A DNA stretch of 20,087 bases, taken from contig DAOTUC010000233.1 of NCBI GenBank assembly GCA_034437315.1, positions 1 through 20,087 of the forward strand, read 5' to 3'. The position numbers were made by a program, and so were the translations under genes. The stretch's first letter is position 1; each line of letters begins with the position of its first letter. Under the pieces are notes generated by a model that worked only from the letters and a program-made list of their open reading frames with translations, ran no database searches and was not told where the DNA came from. This document shows positions 1-7,353 of the stretch, piece by piece. Source of the stretch: DSAR01 sp034437315. GTDB taxonomy: Bacteria; Chloroflexota; Anaerolineae; B4-G1.

Positions 1-18
1 AAACGGATCTTGCGTTGA

Positions 19-53
19 GACGTAAGACATAGGACGTGAGACGTAGGACGTTA
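19..53. repeat. heptamer tandem repeat, five units
   Basis: Five consecutive 7-bp units read gacgtaa, gacatag, gacgtga, gacgtag and gacgtta. The last unit contains the rarA stop codon (tta at 51-53 on the plus strand). The units match a gacgtRR-type consensus with few changes. No function can be assigned. The array may continue beyond the left edge in degenerate form, since gcgttga at 12-18 is similar. Confidence 0.7.
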
Positions 54-1391
54 CCGCCGCTTCTTCAGCCGGTCGATGATTTCCCGCTCGTAGCCATGCC
101 CTTTGGGCGCAAACCATCCCCCCTCGACCCCCTCGGGCAGGTAACGCTGTTTCACCCATCCATCGGGGTAATCGTGGGGATACTTGTAGGCCTCGTGCTC
201 GCCCAGCGTGCGCTTGTAATGCTCGCGCAGTCGACCGTGGAACTTGTCGCTCTTATCGCGCAGGTAGACCGGCGGAGAGCCGGCGCCGTGCGTTTCAATC
301 TCCGATAGGGCCTTCCAATAGGCGCCGACCGCGTTCGACTTGGGCGCGGTCGCCAGATAGAGCGTCGCCATCGCCAGGTGATACTGCCCCTCCGGCATGC
401 CCACCCACTCGAAGGCCTGGGCGCAGGCGTTGACGACCAGCACGCCCTGAGGATCCGCCAGGCCGATGTCCTCCGCCGCCAGGATGTAGAGACGACGCAG
501 GATGAAGCGAGGATCCTCTCCGGCGGCGACCATCTTGGCGAGCCAATAGAGCGCGGCATCCGGATCGCTGCCCCGCACCGACTTGATGAACGCCGACACG
601 GTGTCGTAATGGGCGTCCCCCGATTTATCGTAATGCAACGCGCGCTGCTGGATCGAATCCTCGGCCACTTGCAGCGTGATATGGATGACGCTGTCTCCAT
701 CCCCCGCAGGAGGGGTGCTTTCCACGGCCAACTCCAGCGCGTTGAGCAGGTCTCGCGCGTCGCCGCCCGCTGTGCGGATCAGGTGAGCGCGCGCATCTTC
801 GTCTAATTTGACCGCCCGCCGCCCATATCCCCGTTCAGGATCGTTCAACGCCCGGTCGATCAGCGCGCTCAAATCCTCGTCAGCGAGCGGCTCGAACTGG
901 AAGACCCGTGAACGGGAGATCAAAGGGCCGATCACTTGAAAGTAGGGGTTCTCCGTCGTCGCGCCGATGAGCACGATGGTCCCTTCCTCGACGTGAGGCA
1001 AGAGGGCGTCCTGTTGCGCTCGATTCCAGCGATGAATCTCATCCACCAGCAGGATGGTCCGCCGCCCATACATCCCCCGGCGCTCCTTGGCCTCCTTGAT
1101 CACCCGGCGCAGATCGGCGACGCCGGCCAGAACGGCGCTGATCGTCTCGAAAGCGCTGGCAGTGGTGTGAGCGGTGATGTTCGCCAATGTCGTCTTGCCC
1201 ACGCCCGGCGGCCCCCAGAAAATCAGCGAGGACAACAGACGATCGGCCTCAATCGCCCGCCGGAGCAAGCGGCCTTCGCCAACAATGTGACGTTGGCCGA
1301 CAAATTCGTCCAGGGAACGGGGCCGCATTCGCGCGGCCAAAGGGGCCTCGCGCCGGATCTGTTCCCGGCGACGGTGCTCAAATAAGTCCAT
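51..1391 (-). CDS. rarA: Replication-associated recombination protein A (RarA/MgsA), AAA+ ATPase
   Basis: RarA is a cytoplasmic clamp-loader-like AAA+ ATPase that acts at stalled replication forks. The 446-residue product (from MDLFEHRRR) shows the family signature PLAARMRP near residue 17, Walker A GPPGVGKT at 60-67, Walker B ILLVDEIH at 113-120, sensor-1 GATTENP at 143-149 and an SRSR arginine-finger region near 159-162. The C-terminal tetramerisation region has typical AAEDIGLADP and YKYPHDYPDGWV motifs. Length is normal for the family. An in-frame ATG at 1406 would add MGNES. Starts further upstream would run into the preceding gene, so they were rejected. Neither start has a strong Shine-Dalgarno. 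The gene follows the complex I-like set by 43 bp (28 bp if the upstream start is used), so it may be co-transcribed, but its function is unrelated. Confidence 0.95.
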   Translation of the reverse strand: MDLFEHRRREQIRREAPLAARMRPRSLDEFVGQRHIVGEGRLLRRAIEADRLLSSLIFWGPPGVGKTTLANITAHTTASAFETISAVLAGVADLRRVIKEAKERRGMYGRRTILLVDEIHRWNRAQQDALLPHVEEGTIVLIGATTENPYFQVIGPLISRSRVFQFEPLADEDLSALIDRALNDPERGYGRRAVKLDEDARAHLIRTAGGDARDLLNALELAVESTPPAGDGDSVIHITLQVAEDSIQQRALHYDKSGDAHYDTVSAFIKSVRGSDPDAALYWLAKMVAAGEDPRFILRRLYILAAEDIGLADPQGVLVVNACAQAFEWVGMPEGQYHLAMATLYLATAPKSNAVGAYWKALSEIETHGAGSPPVYLRDKSDKFHGRLREHYKRTLGEHEAYKYPHDYPDGWVKQRYLPEGVEGGWFAPKGHGYEREIIDRLKKRR

Positions 1392-1434
1392 TGATTCGTT
1401 TCCCATACTCTTTGGTGAGGCCTCGTACCCGTCT

Positions 1435-2862
1435 CTATTGGATGAAAAAGGTATACACACCGGCAATCTCGTTCGCCACGAGGGCCAGGGACTGGGGGAA
1501 GCATCCCAAGCCGACGTTAATTGCAATTGCGCCGGATAGCGCCAGGGCGGTCAGCCATCCCTCTTTAGACGACAACGAGATCACACTGCGGTTTTCCTCT
1601 GACTCAGGGCGCGCCAGGAGCACGCTCAACCAGCGCCATAGGCCGGCCAAAAGGCCCACGCTGGACAAAATCATCAACAAAACCGCCCCCGGCAGTTGTT
1701 GAATCACCGAGCGATAGAGCGCCCAGCGCCAGGCGAAACCGGCGCTGATCGGCAAGCCGGCCGCCGATAGGCCGCCGACGACGAACGCCACGGCGCTCCA
1801 GGGCGCAGCCCACCCCTTCCCCCGCAACGCCTCAATCGTGTCGGAGACCCCGATCCTTTTTCGCAGGCCGGCAAGGCCGGCCGCCATCAGCGCCAAACTA
1901 AATGGACGAATCAGCAGGGAGAACAGGGAAAGCGACAAGCTCAGCTTGCTGTTCAGGCCGAGGGTGATCAACGCGACGCCGTTGTCGACCAGGGCGGCCA
2001 AGCCCATCAATGGACTCAAGCGACGTTGAGCGGGCGCCAGGGCCCCGCCCACCACCGTCATCCCCAGGCCAGCGACGAACGTCAACGCGCCAAACTGGGG
2101 ATGTGCGCTCAACCACGGATAGGTTTCCAAAAAATCTAACAGCAAAAACCAGACGACGCCGTTGTTGACGGTGAAAACGAAAGCGCCGGCCAAAGGCGCG
2201 CTGTCGCTGGCGATAGCGGTCATCCAACTGTGGAATGGAACGACGCCCAACAATAGCGCGAACGAAAAGGCCAGAAGTATCGCCGACATAGAGAGCAACT
2301 CGGTTCTATCCGGCATAATGACGTAGCGATCCAATAGCCAGTGCGCGATCAATACCCCCGGCAGGGCCAAAACGGTGAAGGTCAAATACCGCATCCCCCC
2401 GCGCGAGGGCGGCGCATCGACCCGCTGCAAAGCAAACACGGAAAGCGCAGCGGCGATTTCAAACAACAAGAGCGCGTAGATAAAGGGGCGAATCAACAGC
2501 GCGCCGTTCAACAAGCTGAGCACCCCCAAGCCCATCGGAAAAATCAGGCTCTGCTGCGCCGCGCGCCAGGCCAGGAAAAAGATAGCCGCCGCGGTAAAGA
2601 ACAGAAAAGCCATCGCCGTTCGATCCACCGGGTTCAAGGCGAGTTCACGCCCGAACAAATCCACTGTCTCCCCCAGCGTGACTTGCGTTCTGCCCCATAG
2701 AAACACCGGTTGATCCAGGGGCAACGATACGACGCCGACGCCCATCGCCAACGACGCGCCTGTAGCCAAAAGGGCCGCTAACGTTTTCCATCGCAAGAGA
2801 GGGTACACAACGCCGGCCATAACGAGCGGAATGAGCAACAATAGAAGGGGGCCGGGGATCAT
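1435..2862 (-). CDS. NuoM/NuoN-like proton-conducting membrane subunit (degenerate)
   Basis: This 475-residue, almost wholly hydrophobic protein looks like an antiporter-like subunit of complex I or a related hydrogenase or Mrp system. The VPFHSW motif (208-213) marks the TM7 region and LSAAGLPISAGF (365-376) the TM12 region. The conserved TM5 glutamate is present (FE135). By eye alignment the TM7 lysine is Leu204 (FALLLGVVPF against the usual FAFKLAAVPF), the TM8 lysine is Asn234 (TVNN for TVPK) and the TM12 lysine is Arg379. Its ATG overlaps the upstream stop by 4 bp (ATGA), indicating translational coupling. No quinone- or NADH-linked subunit is nearby. The family assignment is good, but proton pumping is doubtful. 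Confidence 0.8.
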   Translation of the reverse strand: MIPGPLLLLLIPLVMAGVVYPLLRWKTLAALLATGASLAMGVGVVSLPLDQPVFLWGRTQVTLGETVDLFGRELALNPVDRTAMAFLFFTAAAIFFLAWRAAQQSLIFPMGLGVLSLLNGALLIRPFIYALLLFEIAAALSVFALQRVDAPPSRGGMRYLTFTVLALPGVLIAHWLLDRYVIMPDRTELLSMSAILLAFSFALLLGVVPFHSWMTAIASDSAPLAGAFVFTVNNGVVWFLLLDFLETYPWLSAHPQFGALTFVAGLGMTVVGGALAPAQRRLSPLMGLAALVDNGVALITLGLNSKLSLSLSLFSLLIRPFSLALMAAGLAGLRKRIGVSDTIEALRGKGWAAPWSAVAFVVGGLSAAGLPISAGFAWRWALYRSVIQQLPGAVLLMILSSVGLLAGLWRWLSVLLARPESEENRSVISLSSKEGWLTALALSGAIAINVGLGCFPQSLALVANEIAGVYTFFIQ

Positions 2863-3527
2863 ACGCGCCCCCCTTCGCTGAGGAATGTCGCTTCGGCGGC
2901 CCGGAGATAAGCCGCCGCCAATGCAATTAGAAAGCTGACCGCTCCCATCAAACCGGCTACGATCAGGCTGGGCAGTTCCAGTGAGACGTAAAAAAGGTCA
3001 AACCCCGATAAAAAGGTCAGCAAGCCCAATCCAACCTGTGTCGGCGTCTCGCTCAGGCCGATCAGGAGCAATCCCAATCCCACCATCAGGTAACAGGCCA
3101 ACGAGATGTAGATCGGCGCATTGAGCAGGGGGAGCCGCAATGCAGCGGTGTAGGCCGCCACCGAAACCAACAGGCAGGCCAACAGGTTGAAAGAGGCCCG
3201 GGCCGAAATGACCCACCGTCGCCATCGTTCTGGCACATCGGGCCCTCCCCCAGGAGCGACTGGTACAATCTCGCTGGCCCGTCGCTCGGTCAGATAAAAG
3301 ACCATGCAGATCATCCAACCGATGAGACCCTTGACCGCCGCCACTTCCAACTGGATCAAGCGCGTCAATAATAATGCGACGAAGAAATACTGCACGGCGA
3401 GCGCGATCACGTTCAAGCGCCAGTCGCGGCTGACGACCAGGAGGCCGGCGGTGAAAAAGACGCCTGCCACAGCCGGCATAGAGGCCAGGAAAGAGACGCG
3501 CTCAAAGAGATCAAGCAATGTCGGCAT
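2859..3527 (-). CDS. Small multi-pass membrane protein, NuoK/HyfE-like
   Basis: This 222-residue protein has about six or seven hydrophobic segments and a short polar, proline/glycine-rich loop around residues 87-105. Position between a NuoL-like and a NuoM/N-like gene and the length (HyfE is about 216 residues) suggest the hydrogenase-4 component E / NuoK type. The segment near 150-185 (GLGLLLIGL then VGLGLLTFLSGFDLFYVSLE) follows the NuoK two-helix pattern, but the usual intramembrane glutamate appears to be Leu. Its ATG overlaps the NuoL-like stop by one base (TAATG), and its own stop overlaps the next ATG by four, so all three are one operon. The family call rests largely on context. It may instead be an unrelated membrane partner. 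Confidence 0.55.
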   Translation of the reverse strand: MPTLLDLFERVSFLASMPAVAGVFFTAGLLVVSRDWRLNVIALAVQYFFVALLLTRLIQLEVAAVKGLIGWMICMVFYLTERRASEIVPVAPGGGPDVPERWRRWVISARASFNLLACLLVSVAAYTAALRLPLLNAPIYISLACYLMVGLGLLLIGLSETPTQVGLGLLTFLSGFDLFYVSLELPSLIVAGLMGAVSFLIALAAAYLRAAEATFLSEGGRV

Positions 3528-5311
3528 TAGAACCCACTCCAGACCAGGACGACCAGTAAGAATAATAACCAGGCCCAGAGCAACGCGCCGGCGCCGCCAA
3601 TCAACTCATCCGCCGCTTGCAACGCGCCCACGCCCCGCCCCAGCGACCCAATCAGCAGATCGAAAAACCATTCCAACTTTAAGACATCCCCGACGGTGCT
3701 GAGAAACGGCGCTATACGCACTCGGAAGCGCTTCCCTTGCCAGGCCAACAGGCCGCCCAGCGCGAGCGAAAGCCCCCACAAGGTCCATCCCAACAGACCT
3801 GGGCTGCGGAACAGGTTGATCAGCGCCAACGCATCAGCGCCCCGAATAAGCAGAGGCGGATGAAAACCTGCCAAAACGATCAGGGCCGCCGGCAATCCCA
3901 TCCCCAAAGCCCGCCCCCACAACGGCATCGCCTCCGCCGACCATTGGAGAACGTCTTTTACTCGTGAGAGACGTGAGGTCAATGTCTCCCCGTCCGGCTG
4001 AGACTCCTCCACAGGGAATACCTCCTCTACCGCAGAGGCGACCTCCTCTATGGAAGGGGCCTGCGCCGAAGACGTCGATTGCTCCGCCTGCTCCACCATA
4101 TCGACCGGCGCATTGACGGTCGTCAAGACCCAACGGACAAGCGCCGACGTAAAGAAAGCGGAACCTAAAAAAGCGCTCCAAAGCTTCAGGTCGAAGATCT
4201 CCAGAATCTCTCCGATGAGCCTATCCGCCAATACCGACGTCGTCACAAAACCAAGCGTCAGCGGCATGCCGATGAGCGTCAGGCCGCTGACGAGCATTGG
4301 CGCATGCCACCAGAAGGGCCGACCGCGCTGACCACGCCCCAGCAAGACCCCCGTCACGCCCAGCATCCAGGAAATGCTACCGGCGACGGCGACCATCTCG
4401 CCATTCGCCTCCGCCAGGCAAGAAGCCAACAGGATCGCCCCGTTGCTCGTCAATCCTACCCATGACGGGATGCTCCGGGGCGATTTACACGTCCAGGCTA
4501 ACCACGCGCCCACAACAATGTTAAGCGCCGCCAGGGTCGGCGCCCAATCGGGCGGGGCAAGGCCGGGGATCGTCATCAGCCGTATCCACAGCCCCCATCC
4601 CAGGACAGGCCCCAGGAAAAGGGGAACCGCCAGGGGGGAGTCGAAGGTCATCTCGCCGGGCGCCGCCAGATGAAAGGGGAATACCCACAACCGAATCATA
4701 CAGGCCAGCGTCCACAACGTCGCCTGCGCGACGGTGGGATCCATCAGCACCCACAACTTGCTATCGACGCCGCCCCCGGATATCAGCGCGCCGAGCCACA
4801 ACAACAGGGTGGCCAAATAGCCGAAGATCAAGCTCCTGACCGCGCGACGCGCAGACCCGATGGCCACGACGTAGCCCATGGCCTGCACGAGATCGTAAAT
4901 GGCCCAACTGACGAGCAGGGTCAGCACATTGGCCGACCACAGCGCCGTCAGGCTGGCAGGAAGCAGAAAATGGATCATCGCCAGGTAACGAGGGGGGGCT
5001 TTTTCGACGCGGTCGAAAGTGGCGAGGATGGCAAAACAATTAATCAGAGCCAGGATGACGCCCAAGAGGTGAAGTTTCGCATCAACGCTCAAGACCAACG
5101 CGGTTCCAAACATCGGCGAGGGTCGCCACATCGACAGGACAGCGTTCACCGGCCCTGTCACGCCCAGCGCTATGAGCAAAATGGCAGTGAGCGCAGCGAT
5201 CAATAAAGCGACGTAACGGTTGTACGGGCGCAGGCGAGGAATCTTGGAAAGCCCAAGAAAACCGACAGCGCCCGCCAGGGGCAATACCAGTGTAAGCGTA
5301 AAAAAAGACAT
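3527..5311 (-). CDS. NuoL-like proton-conducting membrane subunit (degenerate)
   Basis: First gene of the membrane operon, 594 residues from MSFFTLTLVLPLAG. This start gives a normal N-terminal helix; an upstream in-frame start would add a polar, cysteine-containing leader. FPFHLAAPGE (211-220) matches the PFHxWLPDA motif of the NuoL/M/N family, and the C-terminal EWFFDLLIGSLGRG region resembles the NuoL end with its lateral helix. By eye the TM5 glutamate is Ala137 (SWAIYD), the TM7 lysine is Arg207, the TM8 His and Lys/Thr positions are Phe232 and Gly238, and no lysine follows MPLTLGF in the TM12 region. An acidic, Ser/Glu-rich loop at about 405-440 is not typical of NuoL. This looks like a divergent, possibly non-pumping paralogue. 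Confidence 0.75.
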   Translation of the reverse strand: MSFFTLTLVLPLAGAVGFLGLSKIPRLRPYNRYVALLIAALTAILLIALGVTGPVNAVLSMWRPSPMFGTALVLSVDAKLHLLGVILALINCFAILATFDRVEKAPPRYLAMIHFLLPASLTALWSANVLTLLVSWAIYDLVQAMGYVVAIGSARRAVRSLIFGYLATLLLWLGALISGGGVDSKLWVLMDPTVAQATLWTLACMIRLWVFPFHLAAPGEMTFDSPLAVPLFLGPVLGWGLWIRLMTIPGLAPPDWAPTLAALNIVVGAWLAWTCKSPRSIPSWVGLTSNGAILLASCLAEANGEMVAVAGSISWMLGVTGVLLGRGQRGRPFWWHAPMLVSGLTLIGMPLTLGFVTTSVLADRLIGEILEIFDLKLWSAFLGSAFFTSALVRWVLTTVNAPVDMVEQAEQSTSSAQAPSIEEVASAVEEVFPVEESQPDGETLTSRLSRVKDVLQWSAEAMPLWGRALGMGLPAALIVLAGFHPPLLIRGADALALINLFRSPGLLGWTLWGLSLALGGLLAWQGKRFRVRIAPFLSTVGDVLKLEWFFDLLIGSLGRGVGALQAADELIGGAGALLWAWLLFLLVVLVWSGF

Positions 5312-5356
5312 AAACGGGATTCCTATGCGCCACGGATCAGGACAGCACAAGTGAGC

Positions 5357-5385
5357 ATTCTATCACACAAGTCTTCAGGCCACAA
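5357..5385 (-). promoter_or_regulatory. Possible promoter of the complex I-like operon
   Basis: On the minus strand TTGTGG (5385-5380) and TAGAAT (5362-5357) are separated by 17 bp, about 45 bp upstream of the NuoL-like ATG. The -10 is good and the -35 poor, so this is a weak call. Confidence 0.35.
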
Positions 5386-5408
5386 CCAATTTGACAATAC
5401 AGCACGAA

Positions 5409-5428
5409 GCCCCGAATGTCCTCGGGGC
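5409..5428 (-). terminator. Hairpin downstream of rpoD, possible terminator
   Basis: A perfect 7-bp stem (gccccga / tcggggc) with a 6-nt loop lies 36 bp beyond the rpoD stop. No U-run follows on the minus strand, so it is not a canonical intrinsic terminator. The position between two same-strand transcription units supports some terminator role. Confidence 0.35.
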
Positions 5429-5463
5429 CTCGATGCTACCTATCAGCAATCGGTCAAGGAGAT

Positions 5464-6663
5464 TTAGAGACTGCTCAAGAAATCTCGCAAACGACGGGAA
5501 TGGGATGGATGGCGGAGGCGGCTGAGCGCTTGCGCCTCTATCTGCCGGATCCGTTCCCGTGTGACGCCCAATTTCTTGCCGACCTCTTCCAGGGTATAAG
5601 TTTCCCCATCCACCAGGCCATAACGCATCTGAAGGATGCGCACCTCCCTGGGGGGCAGGTCTTGCAAAATATCCCAGAACAGGTCTTTAAGCATCGCCGT
5701 GGTCACCTCGTCGCTCGGCGCCACGCTTTCATCATCCTCGATAAAATCGCCCAGTTCGCTGTCGCCGCTATCGTCGGTGGGCATTTCCAGGGAAAGCGGT
5801 CGCCGGGCGACTTTCAACATCTCCTCCGCCTTGCGCGTGGGGATTTCCATCTCCAGGGCCAACTCCTCCGGGTTCGGCTCCCGCCCCAATTTCTGGGTCA
5901 AGCGGTGAGACGTTCTCAGCAATTTATTGATCTGGTCGCCCATATGCACTGGCACCCGAATGGTGCGGCTCTGATCGGCGATAGCCCGCGTCACAGCCTG
6001 TCGAATCCACCACGTGGCGTAGGTGGAGAACTTGTGTCCACGGGTATAATCGAACTTATTGGCCGCCCGGATCAACCCGATGTTTCCCTCCTGGATCAAG
6101 TCCAGGAAAGGAACGCCCCGCCCGATATACTTCTTGGCGACGCTGATAACCAGGCGCGAGTTGGCGCGGATCAGATGCTCGCGGGCCGCTATGCCGTCAT
6201 CGACGACTCGCTGTAACTCGGCCCGCTTTTCCGGATCCAACCCGTTTTGATCCAATGCGTCTTGGGCCATGAGTCCCGCTTCCATACGCTTGGCCAACAT
6301 CACTTCTTGCTCAGCGACCAATAAGGGCACGCGCCCGATTTCTTTGAGATACAGGCCTATCGTGTCATCTATCGTGACGGTATCGTAATAGGCATCCTGG
6401 TCGGTGATCTCGTCGCTAATACCCGCCATGCTTTCGTCATCCTCTTCATCTTCGTCTTCGTCAGATACGCATATCTCGATCCCAGATTCCATCAACGTCG
6501 CCAGAATGTCTTCCAGGTCATCGAGATTCTCCTCCGCCTGGGGAAAGGCGATTTGAATATCCTCATATGTGACGAAGCCCTGTTCGGTCGCCTTGACCAG
6601 CAGGTACTCTTCCCCTTCCAGTGTTTCCAACTCTTCTTTCTCTTCGTTCGTATATACCTTCAT
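5464..6663 (-). CDS. rpoD: Primary RNA polymerase sigma factor (RpoD/SigA)
   Basis: The 399-residue product directs RNA polymerase to housekeeping promoters. A short divergent region 1.1 (1-65) is followed by a strongly acidic patch (residues 68-78, SDEDEDEEDDE). Region 1.2 starts near 100 (DTIGLYLKEIGRVPLL), and region 2 spans about 162-240 with LIQEGNIGLIRA and STYATWWIRQA. Region 3 follows (INKLLRTSHR). Region 4 (335-399) has LPPREVRILQMRYGL and the helix-turn-helix TLEEVGKKLGVTRERIRQIE. All core regions are intact. I chose ATG 6663 (MKVYTNEE). A GTG at 6690 is in frame but falls within a hairpin arm. The gene seems to have its own strong promoter and a leader of about 180 nt. Confidence 0.96.
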   Translation of the reverse strand: MKVYTNEEKEELETLEGEEYLLVKATEQGFVTYEDIQIAFPQAEENLDDLEDILATLMESGIEICVSDEDEDEEDDESMAGISDEITDQDAYYDTVTIDDTIGLYLKEIGRVPLLVAEQEVMLAKRMEAGLMAQDALDQNGLDPEKRAELQRVVDDGIAAREHLIRANSRLVISVAKKYIGRGVPFLDLIQEGNIGLIRAANKFDYTRGHKFSTYATWWIRQAVTRAIADQSRTIRVPVHMGDQINKLLRTSHRLTQKLGREPNPEELALEMEIPTRKAEEMLKVARRPLSLEMPTDDSGDSELGDFIEDDESVAPSDEVTTAMLKDLFWDILQDLPPREVRILQMRYGLVDGETYTLEEVGKKLGVTRERIRQIEAQALSRLRHPSHSRRLRDFLSSL

Positions 6664-6682
6664 AATCGCACCCAGTGATTTA

Positions 6683-6722
6683 AGGAGCACATTACTCGAT
6701 CACACTCAAGCAGTGTGCTCCT
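6683..6722 (-). promoter_or_regulatory. Inverted repeat / leader hairpin just before rpoD
   Basis: Perfect 9-bp arms (aggagcaca at 6683-6691, tgtgctcct at 6714-6722) enclose a second shorter stem (CTTGA / TCGAG with one G-U pair in the transcript) and a 6-nt loop. In the rpoD mRNA it ends about 20 nt before the ATG at 6663, and the 3' arm covers the alternative GTG start. It could control translation or be a protein-binding site. No regulator can be named. Confidence 0.5.
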
Positions 6723-6734
6723 ATATCTAACAAT

Positions 6735-6823
6735 AGAGCGTCTTAAATAATTGCTCTAGCCACCGTCCCGGGGGCGCTAATCGGCCCGAGGACGGGCCTC
6801 TGAGCGAATTTTTTAATAGTCTC
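6735..6823. repeat. 89-bp direct repeat, copy A
   Basis: It matches 7086-7174 at about 86 of 89 positions in the same orientation. The ends form imperfect terminal inverted repeats of about 22 bp (gagcgtcttaaataattgct against the complement of gcgaattttttaatagtctc). The middle holds a ccgtcc...ggacgg stem, so the whole unit can fold into a long hairpin. This copy lies between the rpoD promoter and its start codon, so it should be transcribed in the rpoD leader. Confidence 0.85.
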
Positions 6824-6849
6824 AATAGTGTTCAACACAACCACCCGAT

Positions 6850-6879
6850 ACTATACCACATTTAAGCGCCTCTTGTCAA
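6850..6879 (-). promoter_or_regulatory. rpoD promoter, sigma-70 type
   Basis: On the minus strand a perfect TTGACA (6879-6874) and TATAGT (6855-6850) lie 18 bp apart. Transcription would start near 6843 and give a leader of about 180 nt before the ATG at 6663. Confidence 0.72.
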
Positions 6880-6913
6880 CCCCCAGATTACCTAATCACA
6901 TAGATGTTGCTAA

Positions 6914-7076
6914 ACTGGACTTTGGACAAAGCTCGCAAGACTTTCCCGAAAGCTTACAGAAGCGGTGAATCTAGCCGAAAATCACCTGAAAGTGGCCTTT
7001 TTGGGCCTTTTAGACTGTTCTTTTTAGCTTTCGGGAAGGTTCTCAGCAGAGATCTAAGTTTTATCCAAGGTCCAGT
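6914..7076. mobile_element. MITE-like element with long imperfect inverted ends
   Basis: The left end (6914-6954, from actggactttggacaaag to cccgaaagct) is an imperfect inverted copy of the right end (7026-7076, from agctttcgggaaggttct to ccaaggtccagt). The interior of about 70 bp has no credible gene. A related copy of the right end is at 9635-9685. I see no clear target duplication and no transposase. The element sits between the two 89-bp direct repeats, which suggests repeated insertion into this gap. Confidence 0.6.
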
Positions 7077-7085
7077 CTGTTATGA

Positions 7086-7174
7086 AGAGCGTCTTAAATA
7101 ATTGCTCTAGCCACCGTCCCGGGGGCGCTAATCGGCCCAAGGACAGGCCTCTGAGCGAATTTTTAAATAGTCTC
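7086..7174. repeat. 89-bp direct repeat, copy B
   Basis: Second copy of the repeat at 6735-6823. The three differences are in the middle (aag for gag, acagg for acggg) and in the T/A run near the right end. Two of them weaken the central stem, so this copy seems to be the more decayed. It ends 65 bp upstream of the -35 box of the UPF0173 gene. Confidence 0.85.
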
Positions 7175-7239
7175 TAAACTCAATTGCACAGCGAAGGACT
7201 GAAGACCCGAAAATCTCAGCGGAAACGGGCGCGTTTTGA

Positions 7240-7268
7240 TTGACATCTCTCGCGCCGTGGGCTATACT
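7240..7268 (+). promoter_or_regulatory. Promoter of the UPF0173 hydrolase gene
   Basis: A perfect TTGACA (7240-7245) and TATACT (7263-7268) are 17 bp apart, a near-consensus sigma-70-type promoter. Predicted transcription start is near 7275, about 80 nt before the ATG. Confidence 0.78.
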
Positions 7269-7353
7269 TGCAGGTGGAAATCGATCGACGCGGTCTCTAA
7301 CTGGAAACCATGTTTAAAAGGTCATCTGAACGCAGAGAGAGAGAGAGGAAAAA

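Noticed and set aside
1391..1526. Longer N terminus for RarA starting at 1526
   Set aside because: It would overlap the end of the preceding membrane-protein gene by about 90 bp, and the family N terminus fits the later start.
5416..6216. 266-codon plus-strand frame
   Set aside because: It lies wholly antisense to the well-conserved rpoD gene and resembles no known family; it is a by-product of GC-rich codon use.
6904..7101. 65-codon plus-strand frame in the rpoD/UPF0173 gap
   Set aside because: It coincides with the inverted-end element and runs into the second 89-bp repeat, with no ribosome site and no protein-like features.
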